Shown here piece by piece: positions 26,532-34,856 of a DNA stretch of 64,000 bases (positions are counted from its first letter, which is position 1; each line of letters begins with the position of its first letter). The translations under genes were made by a program, and so were the position numbers. Under the pieces are notes generated by a model. The model worked only from the letters and a program-made list of their open reading frames with translations, did not search any database and was not told the DNA's origin. Location: the NCBI GenBank assembly GCA_017304675.1, contig JAFKLS010000018.1, positions 248,001 to 312,000 on the forward strand, in the 5' to 3' direction. This DNA is from Sphingobacteriia bacterium. GTDB lineage: Bacteria; Bacteroidota; Bacteroidia; Chitinophagales; Chitinophagaceae.

Positions 26532-29474
26532 ATGGAATACAATTTTCAGAGAATTGAAGCAGATTGGCAAAGAAGATGGAAAGAAAACAAAGCATACAAA
26601 GTATCGAATGTTTCTACCAAACCTAAATATTATGTGTTGGATATGTTCCCGTATCCAAGTGGTGCAGGTTTGCATGTGGGCCATCCGTTGGGCTATATTG
26701 CCAGTGATATTTATGCACGGTATAAAAGGCTGAAAGGTTTTAATGTATTGCACCCAATGGGTTACGATGCGTTTGGTTTACCTGCAGAACAATATGCTAT
26801 TGAACATGGCATTCATCCGGCGGTTTCTACAGAAAACAATATCAACAACTTCAGGAAACAATTGGATAAGATTGGCTTTTGTTATGATTGGGACAGAGAA
26901 GTAAAAACCTGCGATCCTCAATATTATAAATGGACACAATGGATCTTTTTACAATTATTCAATTCATATTTTAATCGCACAACGCAAAAGGCTGAAAGCA
27001 TAACACAGTTGGTTGCTGCATTTGAAAAAGAAGGAAATGTGAACCATGAAATTCCTGATGCAAGCTTTCAACCTTCGGATTCAAAATTCAAAATTCAAAA
27101 TTCAAAATTTACTTCTGCTGATTGGAAAGCCTTCGATGAAAAAACGCAGCAAGAAATTTTAATGCAATACCGCTTAGCGTTTTGTGGTTATGGTGAAGTG
27201 AATTGGTGCGAAGCATTGGGAACGGTTTTAGCAAATGATGAAGTGGTGAACGGTGTTAGTGAACGTGGCGGTCATCCGGTTGTGAAAAAGAAATTGCGTC
27301 AATGGTATTTAAGGATTACAGAATATGCCGATAGATTACTGCAAGGCTTGCAAACAGTGGATTTCAGCGAAGCGATGAAAGAAATGCAAACCAACTGGAT
27401 CGGTAAAAGCACAGGTGCTGAAATTGAGTTCAAAGTCTATGGTTCATCGTCTATGGTCAATGGTCTGGTTGTTTACACCACTCGTCCCGATACCATTTTC
27501 GGAGTTGATTTTATGGTGATCGCTCCTGAACATGAATTGGTGGAAAGCATTACTTCTGCAGAACAAAAAGAAGCTGTTGAAGAATATATCACGTATGTAA
27601 AAAGCAGAAGCGATAGAGAACGCCAGGCGGAGAAAAAAATTACCGGCGTTTTTACTGGTGCTTATGCCATCAATCCTTTCAACCAAAAACAAATTCCCAT
27701 CTGGATTTCTGAATATGTGTTGGCAGGTTATGGCACGGGAGCTATCATGGCTGTGCCTTGCGGTGACGAAAGAGATTTCAAATTCGCTAAACATTTCAAT
27801 ATTCCGATCACGAATATTATTGGTGCATATTTTAATGGTGAAGAAGCGAATGCAACGAAAGATGCTGTGTTGGAGAATAGCGATTTCTTGAATGGCGTTG
27901 TGATGAGAGATGCTATTGACATTGTGGTGAACAAATTAGAAGCAATGGGCATTGGCAAACGCAAGACCAATTTTAAAATGCGTGATGCCGCTTTCTCCCG
28001 CCAGCGTTATTGGGGAGAACCATTCCCGATTATTTGGAAAGATGGAATTGCATATCCACTTCCTGAAAGCGAATTACCACTTACACTTCCTGAAGTAAAA
28101 AATTATAGCCCCGGACCGGAAGGTGAAGGCCCGCTTGCAAATATTAATGAATGGGTAAATCAATACAATAATTTCAACACCCCTTTAGGGGCTGGGGGTT
28201 TATTGGAAACCAATACCATGCCCGGTTATGCAGGCAGCAGTTGGTATTTTTTGCGTTATATGGATAACGAAAATGAAACCGAATTTGCAAGCAGACAAGC
28301 AACAGATTATTGGAATCAGGTGGATGTGTATATTGGCGGAACGGAACATGCAGTGGGACATTTATTGTACAGCCGTATGTGGACGAAAGCCTTGTACGAC
28401 TTAGGTTATATCAGTTTTGACGAACCATTTAAAAAATTGGTGAATCAGGGAATGATAACAGGAAATAGCAGATTCGTTTTTGGGATAAACTTAAATAATA
28501 TTGGTACTAATTATCGAGGGAGAATTTTTGTTTCAAAACTTCATTATGAAAAACTATTATCAATTCAAGATAACATTATTGAAGCCACACAATACATCCA
28601 ACAATATTTACCAGACTTCAAATATGAGATTAGGGAAAATTCCGAATTAAAAGTCACTAAACATCATGTTCATGTAGATATGGTTGATGGAATAGAACTT
28701 GATCTTGATAGATTTACTGAATGGATGGGTGGAGAACAGATATATTATATTTTAGAAGATGGAAAATATATCTGCGGTGCTGAAGTGGAGAAGATGAGTA
28801 AATCAAAATTCAACACGGTTAATCCTGACAGTCTATGTGAAAAATACGGTGCCGATACTTTCAGAATGTATGAAATGTTCTTAGGTCCGGTGGAGCAAAG
28901 CAAACCCTGGGATACCAAAGGCATTGAAGGGGTGCATCGGTTCCTGAAAAAATTATGGCGCCTATTTTTTGATGAAATAAAAGGTAAGGTTTGGAACGAA
29001 GCAAAAGCAACGGATGCCGAATTAAAAATCTTACACAAAGCCATTAAAAAAATTGAAGAAGATACAGAACGTTTTTCTTTCAATACAGTAGTGAGTGCAT
29101 TCATGGTTGCGGTAAATGAATTGGTAGATGCAAAATGCAATAAAAGAGAAATCTTAGAACCGTTATTGATCATGCTCGTTCCTTATGCACCGCATATTGC
29201 AGAAGAATTATGGCATGCATTGGGCAACACCACAACAATTTTAGATGCAAGTTTCCCAACCTTCAATCCGCAATATCTGGTAGAAAGTTCAAAAGAATAT
29301 CCGGTAAGTATTAATGGTAAACTCAGAACAAACATCAACATTGCATTAGATGCTACACAAGAACAGGTTGAACAAATTGTGTTGAGTAACGATGTTGTAA
29401 AAAAATGGGTGGAAGATAAACCTGTTAAAAAATTCATCTTCGTAAAAAACAAAATGGTGAATGTGGTGATATAG
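26532..29474 (+). CDS. leuS: Leucine-tRNA ligase
   Basis: A 980-residue class Ia synthetase. The HIGH signature is HVGH (48-51) and the KMSKS signature is KMSKS (754-758). The editing domain (VYTTRPDTIFG, GTGAIMAVPCGDERD) is present, so it should edit misacylated tRNA. The extra segment before KMSKS, around NSRFVFGINL..., matches the form usual in Bacteroidota. Two low-complexity additions interrupt less conserved loops: residues about 183-192 are encoded by four perfect copies of ATTCAAA, and residues about 549-556 by a CCCCTTTAGGGG repeat. Both keep the frame and all catalytic motifs, so the enzyme should be functional. Confidence 0.97.
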   Translation: MEYNFQRIEADWQRRWKENKAYKVSNVSTKPKYYVLDMFPYPSGAGLHVGHPLGYIASDIYARYKRLKGFNVLHPMGYDAFGLPAEQYAIEHGIHPAVSTENNINNFRKQLDKIGFCYDWDREVKTCDPQYYKWTQWIFLQLFNSYFNRTTQKAESITQLVAAFEKEGNVNHEIPDASFQPSDSKFKIQNSKFTSADWKAFDEKTQQEILMQYRLAFCGYGEVNWCEALGTVLANDEVVNGVSERGGHPVVKKKLRQWYLRITEYADRLLQGLQTVDFSEAMKEMQTNWIGKSTGAEIEFKVYGSSSMVNGLVVYTTRPDTIFGVDFMVIAPEHELVESITSAEQKEAVEEYITYVKSRSDRERQAEKKITGVFTGAYAINPFNQKQIPIWISEYVLAGYGTGAIMAVPCGDERDFKFAKHFNIPITNIIGAYFNGEEANATKDAVLENSDFLNGVVMRDAIDIVVNKLEAMGIGKRKTNFKMRDAAFSRQRYWGEPFPIIWKDGIAYPLPESELPLTLPEVKNYSPGPEGEGPLANINEWVNQYNNFNTPLGAGGLLETNTMPGYAGSSWYFLRYMDNENETEFASRQATDYWNQVDVYIGGTEHAVGHLLYSRMWTKALYDLGYISFDEPFKKLVNQGMITGNSRFVFGINLNNIGTNYRGRIFVSKLHYEKLLSIQDNIIEATQYIQQYLPDFKYEIRENSELKVTKHHVHVDMVDGIELDLDRFTEWMGGEQIYYILEDGKYICGAEVEKMSKSKFNTVNPDSLCEKYGADTFRMYEMFLGPVEQSKPWDTKGIEGVHRFLKKLWRLFFDEIKGKVWNEAKATDAELKILHKAIKKIEEDTERFSFNTVVSAFMVAVNELVDAKCNKREILEPLLIMLVPYAPHIAEELWHALGNTTTILDASFPTFNPQYLVESSKEYPVSINGKLRTNINIALDATQEQVEQIVLSNDVVKKWVEDKPVKKFIFVKNKMVNVVI
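27079..27106 (+). repeat. Four perfect 7-nt repeats inside leuS
   Basis: ATTCAAA four times in a row (28 nt), encoding the segment DSKFKIQNSKF between the conserved parts flanking the editing domain. Same length as the 28-nt arms between genes; only one arm is present. Confidence 0.85.
28178..28200 (+). repeat. CCCCTTTAGGGG hairpin repeat inside leuS
   Basis: CCCC (28180-28183), TTTA, GGGG (28188-28191), then a G-rich tail, encodes NTPLGAGGLL. This hairpin-like string resembles a short dispersed repeat common between genes in Bacteroidota; here it is within coding sequence, just before the conserved NTMPGYAGSSW. Confidence 0.5.
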
Positions 29475-29838
29475 AAGTAGAAGGTGAGTTTAATAAAATA
29501 TTATTCCACTTTTCCTCTGATAAAAAGTGGAGCAAAAAATCAAGACAAAAGGATATTCAGCGCCTTTTGTCTTTTTCTTTAATAAGCTACAGTGCATAGA
29601 AATATGAGCAGTAGAATGACTACTGTACAAGTTTCAGTAGTACCATAGGCCTTAAAGGTTGCAATACAATCATACCCTGGATCATGCACACACATGAAGC
29701 GGTCAGGCCTCTGGGCCATTTATGCTTATTTGAGAAAGGTAACACTGCAGTACTTTAAAGTAGGGAAATTTACTCCGGCCAAATAAAGTTATTTTTTTGA
29801 ACCATTTGGTTGCTTTATATGTTTTAATGTTAAAACAT
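29475..29838. other. 364-nt intergenic region between leuS and a hypothetical gene
   Basis: It contains the leuS terminator at 29543-29577. From 29580 to 29838 I see no ORF with coding character, no RNA gene fold that I recognise, and no repeat shared with the rest of the window. The promoter of the next gene should lie here, but no clear -7/-33 pair was found. Confidence 0.5.
29543..29577 (+). terminator. Intrinsic terminator of leuS
   Basis: A 10-bp perfect stem (AGACAAAAGG/CCTTTTGTCT) around a 10-nt loop is followed by TTTTC. Confidence 0.85.
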
Positions 29839-30321
29839 ATGAAACAATTTCTTTTATTAGCCGCATTCTGTTTTGCAAATATTTTACAGGCACAAAAAGT
29901 TGCTATCAAAGATTTCGCAAAAATCAATGGTGCTTGGAAAGGATCATTAACCTACCTGGATTATACCAGCGGAAAGCCTTTTACTATGCCGGCGAATATT
30001 ACAGCTATTGTGCAAAACAGGTTCATTATTCTACAATATGATTATCCGCAAGAACCAAAAGCAAACGGGAACGACACCATCAACATCAACACAGAAGCCA
30101 ACACGATTGATGATGCTTTGGTAACCCGTAGGCAATTGAACACAGACGGTTCATTACAGATTGAAACAGAAAAGAAAGGTAAAGACGGCAACGATCATAA
30201 AAATGCCATCATAAAACATATCTATGTGATAAGCGACACATTGTTTGTTAGCAGAAAGGAAGTGAAGTTTACGGGTGAAAAAAAATGGATACAACGAAAC
30301 GAGTGGCGATTTCATCGCTAA
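29839..30321 (+). CDS. Exported hypothetical protein
   Basis: A 160-residue protein with a clear signal peptide (MKQFLLLAAFCFANILQAQ). The mature part is predicted mostly beta: W-K-G-S-L-T-Y-L-D-Y-T-S-G-K-P opens it, with N-x-I-x-T-E and alternating strands after. The pattern resembles lipocalin-like proteins that begin with a GxWxG motif (NGAWKGSL), but I cannot place it in a named family. The ATG at 29839 is chosen as it starts the signal peptide; the frame is open a further 14 codons upstream. It ends 64 nt before the dipeptidyl peptidase gene and is probably cotranscribed. Confidence 0.7.
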   Translation: MKQFLLLAAFCFANILQAQKVAIKDFAKINGAWKGSLTYLDYTSGKPFTMPANITAIVQNRFIILQYDYPQEPKANGNDTININTEANTIDDALVTRRQLNTDGSLQIETEKKGKDGNDHKNAIIKHIYVISDTLFVSRKEVKFTGEKKWIQRNEWRFHR

Positions 30322-30385
30322 TCAAAAAAATTACCCTAATTATTTGCCGAGCCCTATCTTCATAGTTTTAAATCATTTTATTGCT

Positions 30386-32587
30386 ATGCGAAAAATAATC
30401 GTTGCTGCCTCGGGGCTATTTTTCTTTTCCTGTGCATTTGCACAAAAAAAAGATTTTAACGATGCAGACCTAACTGCAGGAAAGATTCCGAACAACTTCT
30501 ACAACAGTTTACCAAGGGTTGTAAAATGGATAGATGATGAACATGTTGTACTCAATCAGAAAATTCATCCGGATTCGGCAGTTAAAAATTATCTGTATGA
30601 TATTAAAAAAGGAACCTACACCATCACTTCCTTGGGTACAGAAATAACAGGCGCCGGCAGAAGAGGCGGTTTTGGCCAGGAAAGCCCTGCAGCACTTTCA
30701 GGAAAAACTGTTTACACAAAAGATAATGATTTGTTTTTCTTTAATAACGGCGTAGAGAAAAGGTTAACCAACGATAAAGACGAAGAGAAAAATCCAACTT
30801 TTTCCCCAGACAGCAACTATGTTGCTTATACCAAGAACAACAACTTATATTCTATTAATTTAAATACAGGGAAAGAAACAAAATTAACAAGCGATGGCAG
30901 TGCCACCACATTGAACGGTTATGCAAGCTGGGTATATTTTGAAGAGATCTACGGAAGGCCAACACGTTATAGGGCTTTTTGGTGGAGCCCCGATAGCAAA
31001 ACCATTGCTTATGCACATTTTGATGAAAGCATGGTGCCGATGTTCCCTATTTATAACAGCGATGGGCAACATGGATTTTTAGAAGAAACACGTTACCCGA
31101 AAGCAGGCGATAAGAACCCGGAAGTAAAAATTGGTTTTGTAAATGCCGAAGGAGGAAAGACTATTTGGGCAGATTTTAATGAGAAAGAAGACCAATATTT
31201 CGGATGGCCTTTCTGGCACAACAATCAATTATGGTTGCCATGGATGAACAGGAACCAGGATCATTTAACTATCTATGAAATCAACACAACAACAGGTTCA
31301 AAAAAAACGGTGTATGATGAAACACAAAAAACGTGGATTGATTTGGAAGACAGAGTTGGGGGCAGAATTAATTTCTTGGAAAACAATAAAGGCTTCATTG
31401 CACAAAGTGATAAATCAGGATGGAATCATTTGTATTTATACAATGCAGATGGCAGTTTTAAGAATGCTATCACTTCCGGTAAATATACAGTAACAGGCAT
31501 CCGCTTCATTGATGAAAAAACAGAAACCATTTACTTCACGGCAAGAAGCAGGGAAAATACAGCCAGAACAGATCTGTACAGCGTTAAATTCAACGGAAGC
31601 AATTTAACAAGATTAACTTTTGGCGAATACAACCATAGCCTCATTAGCCTCTCTCCTACAGCAAAATATTTCATCACTACTTACAACAATGCACTTACAC
31701 CAAGCAGAATAACGCTGGTTGACAGTAAAGGAAAAATTGTAAAAGAATTAGGCGATAGCAAAGGCAATGAAATGGATAATTACAATATGGCCAAAACAGA
31801 ACTGATTAGAATTAAAAGTGATGATGGGTTATACGATTTACCGGCATTGGTTACCTGGCCTTTGAACTTTGATAAGAATAAAAAATATCCTATGCTCATC
31901 AGTATTTATGGCGGACCTAATGCAGGCACCGTTATGGATAACTGGAGTTGGAGCCCTAACAGGCAATTCTATGCAAAAGAAGGGTTAATACAGGTTGCTT
32001 TCGATCACCGTGCCAGCGGGCATTTTGGCAAAGAAGGCGTGAATTATATGTTTCAGAACCTAGGTTATTGGGAAATGCAGGACTATAAAGCCATGGCAAG
32101 ATGGTTCATTAAAAACGGCGGAGCAGATTCAACCAAAATATGCATCACCGGTTTCAGCTACGGCGGGTATATGAGTTGCTATGCTTTAACCTACGGATCT
32201 GATGTGTTTACACATGGCATGGCCGGAGGAAGTGTTACAGATTGGCATTTGTACGATAGCCACTATACCGAACGTTATATGCGTTTGCCTAAAGACAACG
32301 AGCAGGGTTATGCAACCAGTAGCGTAATGAAATACGTTGATAAATACAAAGGCGTTTTACAAATTGTTCATGGTACTATGGACGATAATGTTCATATGCA
32401 AAACAGTATTCAGCTAATTGGTGCCCTGCAAGACAAGGGAAAAGATTTTGAATTTATGTTGTATCCCGGCGGAAGGCACGGCTGGCCTAATCTTCCGGCC
32501 AGAAACAATCATTTCGCAAACCTGAAAACAAAGTTCATTTATAAATATTTGTTAGAAAAACCGGTGCCAAAAGGCTTGTTGAAATAA
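30386..32587 (+). CDS. Dipeptidyl peptidase IV-like serine peptidase (family S9)
   Basis: A 733-residue secreted peptidase: signal peptide (1-19), an N-terminal beta-propeller of the DPP4 type, and an alpha/beta-hydrolase domain. The propeller carries the double-Glu motif (E186-E187 in FEEIYGR) that binds the substrate N-terminus. The triad is visible: Ser591 in GFSYGGY, Asp666 in TMDDNVH and His698 in GRHGW. Family knowledge: removes N-terminal X-Pro or X-Ala dipeptides in the periplasm. Peptides so made could be taken up by a POT carrier as found at 14.2 kb. The ATG at 30386 begins the signal peptide; the open frame extends back into the preceding gene but is not coding there. Confidence 0.93.
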   Translation: MRKIIVAASGLFFFSCAFAQKKDFNDADLTAGKIPNNFYNSLPRVVKWIDDEHVVLNQKIHPDSAVKNYLYDIKKGTYTITSLGTEITGAGRRGGFGQESPAALSGKTVYTKDNDLFFFNNGVEKRLTNDKDEEKNPTFSPDSNYVAYTKNNNLYSINLNTGKETKLTSDGSATTLNGYASWVYFEEIYGRPTRYRAFWWSPDSKTIAYAHFDESMVPMFPIYNSDGQHGFLEETRYPKAGDKNPEVKIGFVNAEGGKTIWADFNEKEDQYFGWPFWHNNQLWLPWMNRNQDHLTIYEINTTTGSKKTVYDETQKTWIDLEDRVGGRINFLENNKGFIAQSDKSGWNHLYLYNADGSFKNAITSGKYTVTGIRFIDEKTETIYFTARSRENTARTDLYSVKFNGSNLTRLTFGEYNHSLISLSPTAKYFITTYNNALTPSRITLVDSKGKIVKELGDSKGNEMDNYNMAKTELIRIKSDDGLYDLPALVTWPLNFDKNKKYPMLISIYGGPNAGTVMDNWSWSPNRQFYAKEGLIQVAFDHRASGHFGKEGVNYMFQNLGYWEMQDYKAMARWFIKNGGADSTKICITGFSYGGYMSCYALTYGSDVFTHGMAGGSVTDWHLYDSHYTERYMRLPKDNEQGYATSSVMKYVDKYKGVLQIVHGTMDDNVHMQNSIQLIGALQDKGKDFEFMLYPGGRHGWPNLPARNNHFANLKTKFIYKYLLEKPVPKGLLK

Positions 32588-32592
32588 TGAAT

Positions 32593-32620
32593 GTGAAAGG
32601 TGAATTGTGAAAAGTGAAAT
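32593..32620 (+). repeat. Single heptad arm after the dipeptidyl peptidase gene
   Basis: Four heptamers (GTGAAAG, GTGAATT, GTGAAAA, GTGAAAT) 5 nt after the stop codon, then a terminator and another repeat. The opposite arm is not seen. Confidence 0.75.
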
Positions 32621-32629
32621 TTGTAATAT

Positions 32630-32662
32630 AAAAATCCCAACAAAATTTGCTGGGATTTTTTT
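32630..32662 (+). terminator. Intrinsic terminator of the dipeptidyl peptidase gene
   Basis: AAAATCCCA pairs with TGGGATTTT around an 11-nt loop, and a T run follows. Confidence 0.8.
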
Positions 32663-32665
32663 ATT

Positions 32666-32726
32666 GTCATCCTGAACTTGATTCAGGATCTCATTAGAAA
32701 AGATTCCGAATAAAGTTCGGAATGAC
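32666..32726. repeat. REP-like dispersed repeat with inverted ends
   Basis: The ends GTCATCCTGAA and TTCGGAATGAC are inverted with two mismatches, and each half holds its own small dyad. This 61-nt form resembles GTCATCCTGAACTTG-type intergenic repeats that I recall from many Bacteroidota genomes. No ORF inside; the queD stop is 10 nt away. Confidence 0.6.
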
Positions 32727-32735
32727 GAATACTTT

Positions 32736-33152
32736 CTATCCAAAATACTCTACAAAGATTCTTGGTGTTTCGTATAACTTAATGCAGTGTAATTGCACCT
32801 GCTCCGGCAAATGGGGAATCAACTCATTCCATATACCAACTGCCAGGTTTTCCGTACTGCACATTTTCCCTTTTAAAAAAGGAACATCCAGGTTAAGGTT
32901 TTTATGATCCAGTTTATCTGTTACATGTTCTTTAATAAGCCTGCTTAATTTCTTCACATCCATAATAAACCCGGTATCAGTATCAGGCTCGCCTTTCACC
33001 GTTACATACAGATCAAAATTATGCCCATGCCAGTTTTCATTGGCACACACCCCAAAAACAGCCTCATTCTTCTCCCTGCTCCAGTTGGGGTTAAATAATT
33101 TATGTGCAGCATTAAAATGTTCTACCCTTGTTAAATACACCATCGCTTCCAT
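32736..33152 (-). CDS. 6-carboxytetrahydropterin / 6-pyruvoyltetrahydropterin synthase family (QueD-like)
   Basis: A 138-residue T-fold enzyme. The zinc ligands are the His of FNAAH and the two His of NWHGHN; the catalytic Cys is in FGVCANE; LDHKNL and a late Glu (LYETPR) complete the set. Family knowledge: converts dihydroneopterin triphosphate to 6-carboxytetrahydropterin for queuosine (QueD) or to pyruvoyl-tetrahydropterin for biopterin. The CxxxH pattern (CANENWH) fits the QueD-type, but distinction by eye is weak. No queC, queE or queF nearby. Start at 33152; a second Met three codons later is possible. Confidence 0.9.
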   Translation of the reverse strand: MEAMVYLTRVEHFNAAHKLFNPNWSREKNEAVFGVCANENWHGHNFDLYVTVKGEPDTDTGFIMDVKKLSRLIKEHVTDKLDHKNLNLDVPFLKGKMCSTENLAVGIWNELIPHLPEQVQLHCIKLYETPRIFVEYFG

Positions 33153-33228
33153 TCAATTTTAAGGGTGCAAATATAAACAGAGAAATTTTTTATGCCTAAA
33201 ATCGTTAAAAAAACGACCTTCACAAGCC

Positions 33229-33897
33229 ATGAAAGTAATTGTTACAGCAGCTACTACAGGCGAATGGATGCCTTCTTTCTTAGATATTGATTCTTTGTAT
33301 ACCCATAATAGCGATAGGTTGAAAGTGGTATTTCATCAAAGTGGTGTTGGTATGTTGTCTACGGCCGTTTCTGTAACAAGACTCATCTACGAAGAGAAAC
33401 CAGACCTAATTATACAAGCCGGTATTGCCGGAACATATAACCCTAAAACCGCTTTAGGGAAAGTGTTTGTAGTGAATGAAGAAAATTTAGGAGACACTGG
33501 CGTGGAAGAAGAAAACAAATGGAAAGATATTTTTGATCTGAAATTGGAGAAAAGCAGCTATCATCCTTTTGAAAAAAGAAAATTACCCAACCAATGGTTA
33601 AAGAAATATAACCTGCTGAAATTGCCGGTAGCAAATGGAATTACGGTAAATGAAATATCTACAAACCCTGAAAGAATACAGCAACTGGTAAAAAAGTATA
33701 ATGCAACACTAGAAAGCATGGAAGGTGCAGCACTACATTATGTGTGCAGGGAAATGAATGTGCCTTTTTTGCAGATTAGGAGTGTAAGTAATGTGGTAGG
33801 AGAAAGAGATAAAACAAACTGGCTCTTGAAGGAAAGTATTGAAAACTTAAATAAAACTTTGTTGTTACTGATCAACAAATTGTATAAGCTTAAATAA
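33229..33897 (+). CDS. mqnB: Futalosine hydrolase
   Basis: A 222-residue nucleoside phosphorylase-fold protein. Key segments: IIQAGIAGTYNP (substrate ribose site), VFVVNEENLGDTGVEE, NGITVNEIST, and ATLESMEGAALHYVCREMNVPFLQIRSVSNVVGERD with the catalytic Asp. Family knowledge: cleaves futalosine to dehypoxanthine futalosine and hypoxanthine in the futalosine route to menaquinone. The following gene is mqnD, giving firm context. mqnA, mqnC and others are outside the window. Its 3' end is 58 nt from the mqnD start. Confidence 0.92.
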   Translation: MKVIVTAATTGEWMPSFLDIDSLYTHNSDRLKVVFHQSGVGMLSTAVSVTRLIYEEKPDLIIQAGIAGTYNPKTALGKVFVVNEENLGDTGVEEENKWKDIFDLKLEKSSYHPFEKRKLPNQWLKKYNLLKLPVANGITVNEISTNPERIQQLVKKYNATLESMEGAALHYVCREMNVPFLQIRSVSNVVGERDKTNWLLKESIENLNKTLLLLINKLYKLK

Positions 33898-33925
33898 CGC
33901 TAAATGCTTAAAGCAAAAGGCTCAT

Positions 33926-33953
33926 ACTTATAACTTTGTACTTAAAACTTACA
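33926..33953 (+). repeat. Heptad arm abutting the mqnD start
   Basis: Four heptamers (ACTTATA, ACTTTGT, ACTTAAA, ACTTACA). The next in phase contains the TTG start codon of mqnD, so the array runs into the coding sequence. Confidence 0.75.
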
Positions 33954-33955
33954 AC

Positions 33956-34795
33956 TTGAAATTTTCACTTGGTTTTTCCCCCTGCCCTAACGACACTTTT
34001 ATCTTTGATGCTTTGGTAAACAAACTGATTGATACCGGAGGTTTGGATTTTGAAGTGTATTTGGAAGATGTGCAAACACTGAATGAGTGGGCATTGCAGG
34101 GAAAACTGGATTTTTCAAAGATCAGCTATGGTGTATTTCCCTTAATTGCACATTTATATAAAGTATTGAATAGCGGTGGCGCCTTAGGTAAGGGTGTTGG
34201 ACCACTTCTAATTACAAAAAAAATAGACAATGAGCCATTTACAATGGACGGTAAAACCATTGCTATTCCCGGAGTAAATACAACGGCACATATGCTGTTT
34301 TCTTTAGCTTATCCTAATGCAAAAAATAAAGTGTTCAAAGTATTTCATGAAATTGAAGATGCTGTGTTAAATGAAGAAGTTGATTGCGGTGTAATCATTC
34401 ATGAAAACAGATTTACGTATCAGCAAAAGGGTTTAAAAAAAGTTGTTGACCTGGGAGAATATTGGGAAGAAACCATTAAAGTGCCCACTCCGCTTGGTGG
34501 CATTGTTGTAAACAACCGTGTTGACGAGAAAATAAGTTTACAAGTTGATGCACTCATTCAGAAAAGCATCGCTTATGCATTTGAACATTATCAAACAGAA
34601 TTGAGTGAATACATTAAATACTATGCACAGGAAATGAGTGAAGCTGTAATGCGGCAACACATTAATTTATACGTAAACGATTATTCAAAATACCTTGGAG
34701 AAGATGGAAGAAAAGCTGTTTTGAAATTGATGGAAGTATATCATCAAATACACAACACAAAACACGATTCAACTGAAAATATTTTTATTGATTAA
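33956..34795 (+). CDS. mqnD: 1,4-dihydroxy-6-naphthoate synthase
   Basis: A 279-residue periplasmic-binding-protein-fold enzyme. The start region FSPCPNDTFIFDAL is diagnostic; the Thr/Ser and His sites lie in PGVNTTAHMLFSL and in GVIIHENRFTY. Family knowledge: cyclic dehypoxanthine futalosine is converted to 1,4-dihydroxy-6-naphthoate, the naphthalene precursor of menaquinone. The start is TTG (LKFSLGFSPCPND aligns to the family start), and no closer ATG exists. It forms a pair with mqnB. Confidence 0.93.
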   Translation: MKFSLGFSPCPNDTFIFDALVNKLIDTGGLDFEVYLEDVQTLNEWALQGKLDFSKISYGVFPLIAHLYKVLNSGGALGKGVGPLLITKKIDNEPFTMDGKTIAIPGVNTTAHMLFSLAYPNAKNKVFKVFHEIEDAVLNEEVDCGVIIHENRFTYQQKGLKKVVDLGEYWEETIKVPTPLGGIVVNNRVDEKISLQVDALIQKSIAYAFEHYQTELSEYIKYYAQEMSEAVMRQHINLYVNDYSKYLGEDGRKAVLKLMEVYHQIHNTKHDSTENIFID

Positions 34796-34856
34796 TTTCT
34801 CTTTATTAAGACCGACTAATACAGAGAAAAGGGTTTATCGCAGAGTTACACAGAAA

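Noticed and set aside
29580..29838. Structured RNA or small gene between leuS and the exported protein gene
   Set aside because: No conserved riboswitch segments, tRNA-like signals or coding pattern could be recognised.
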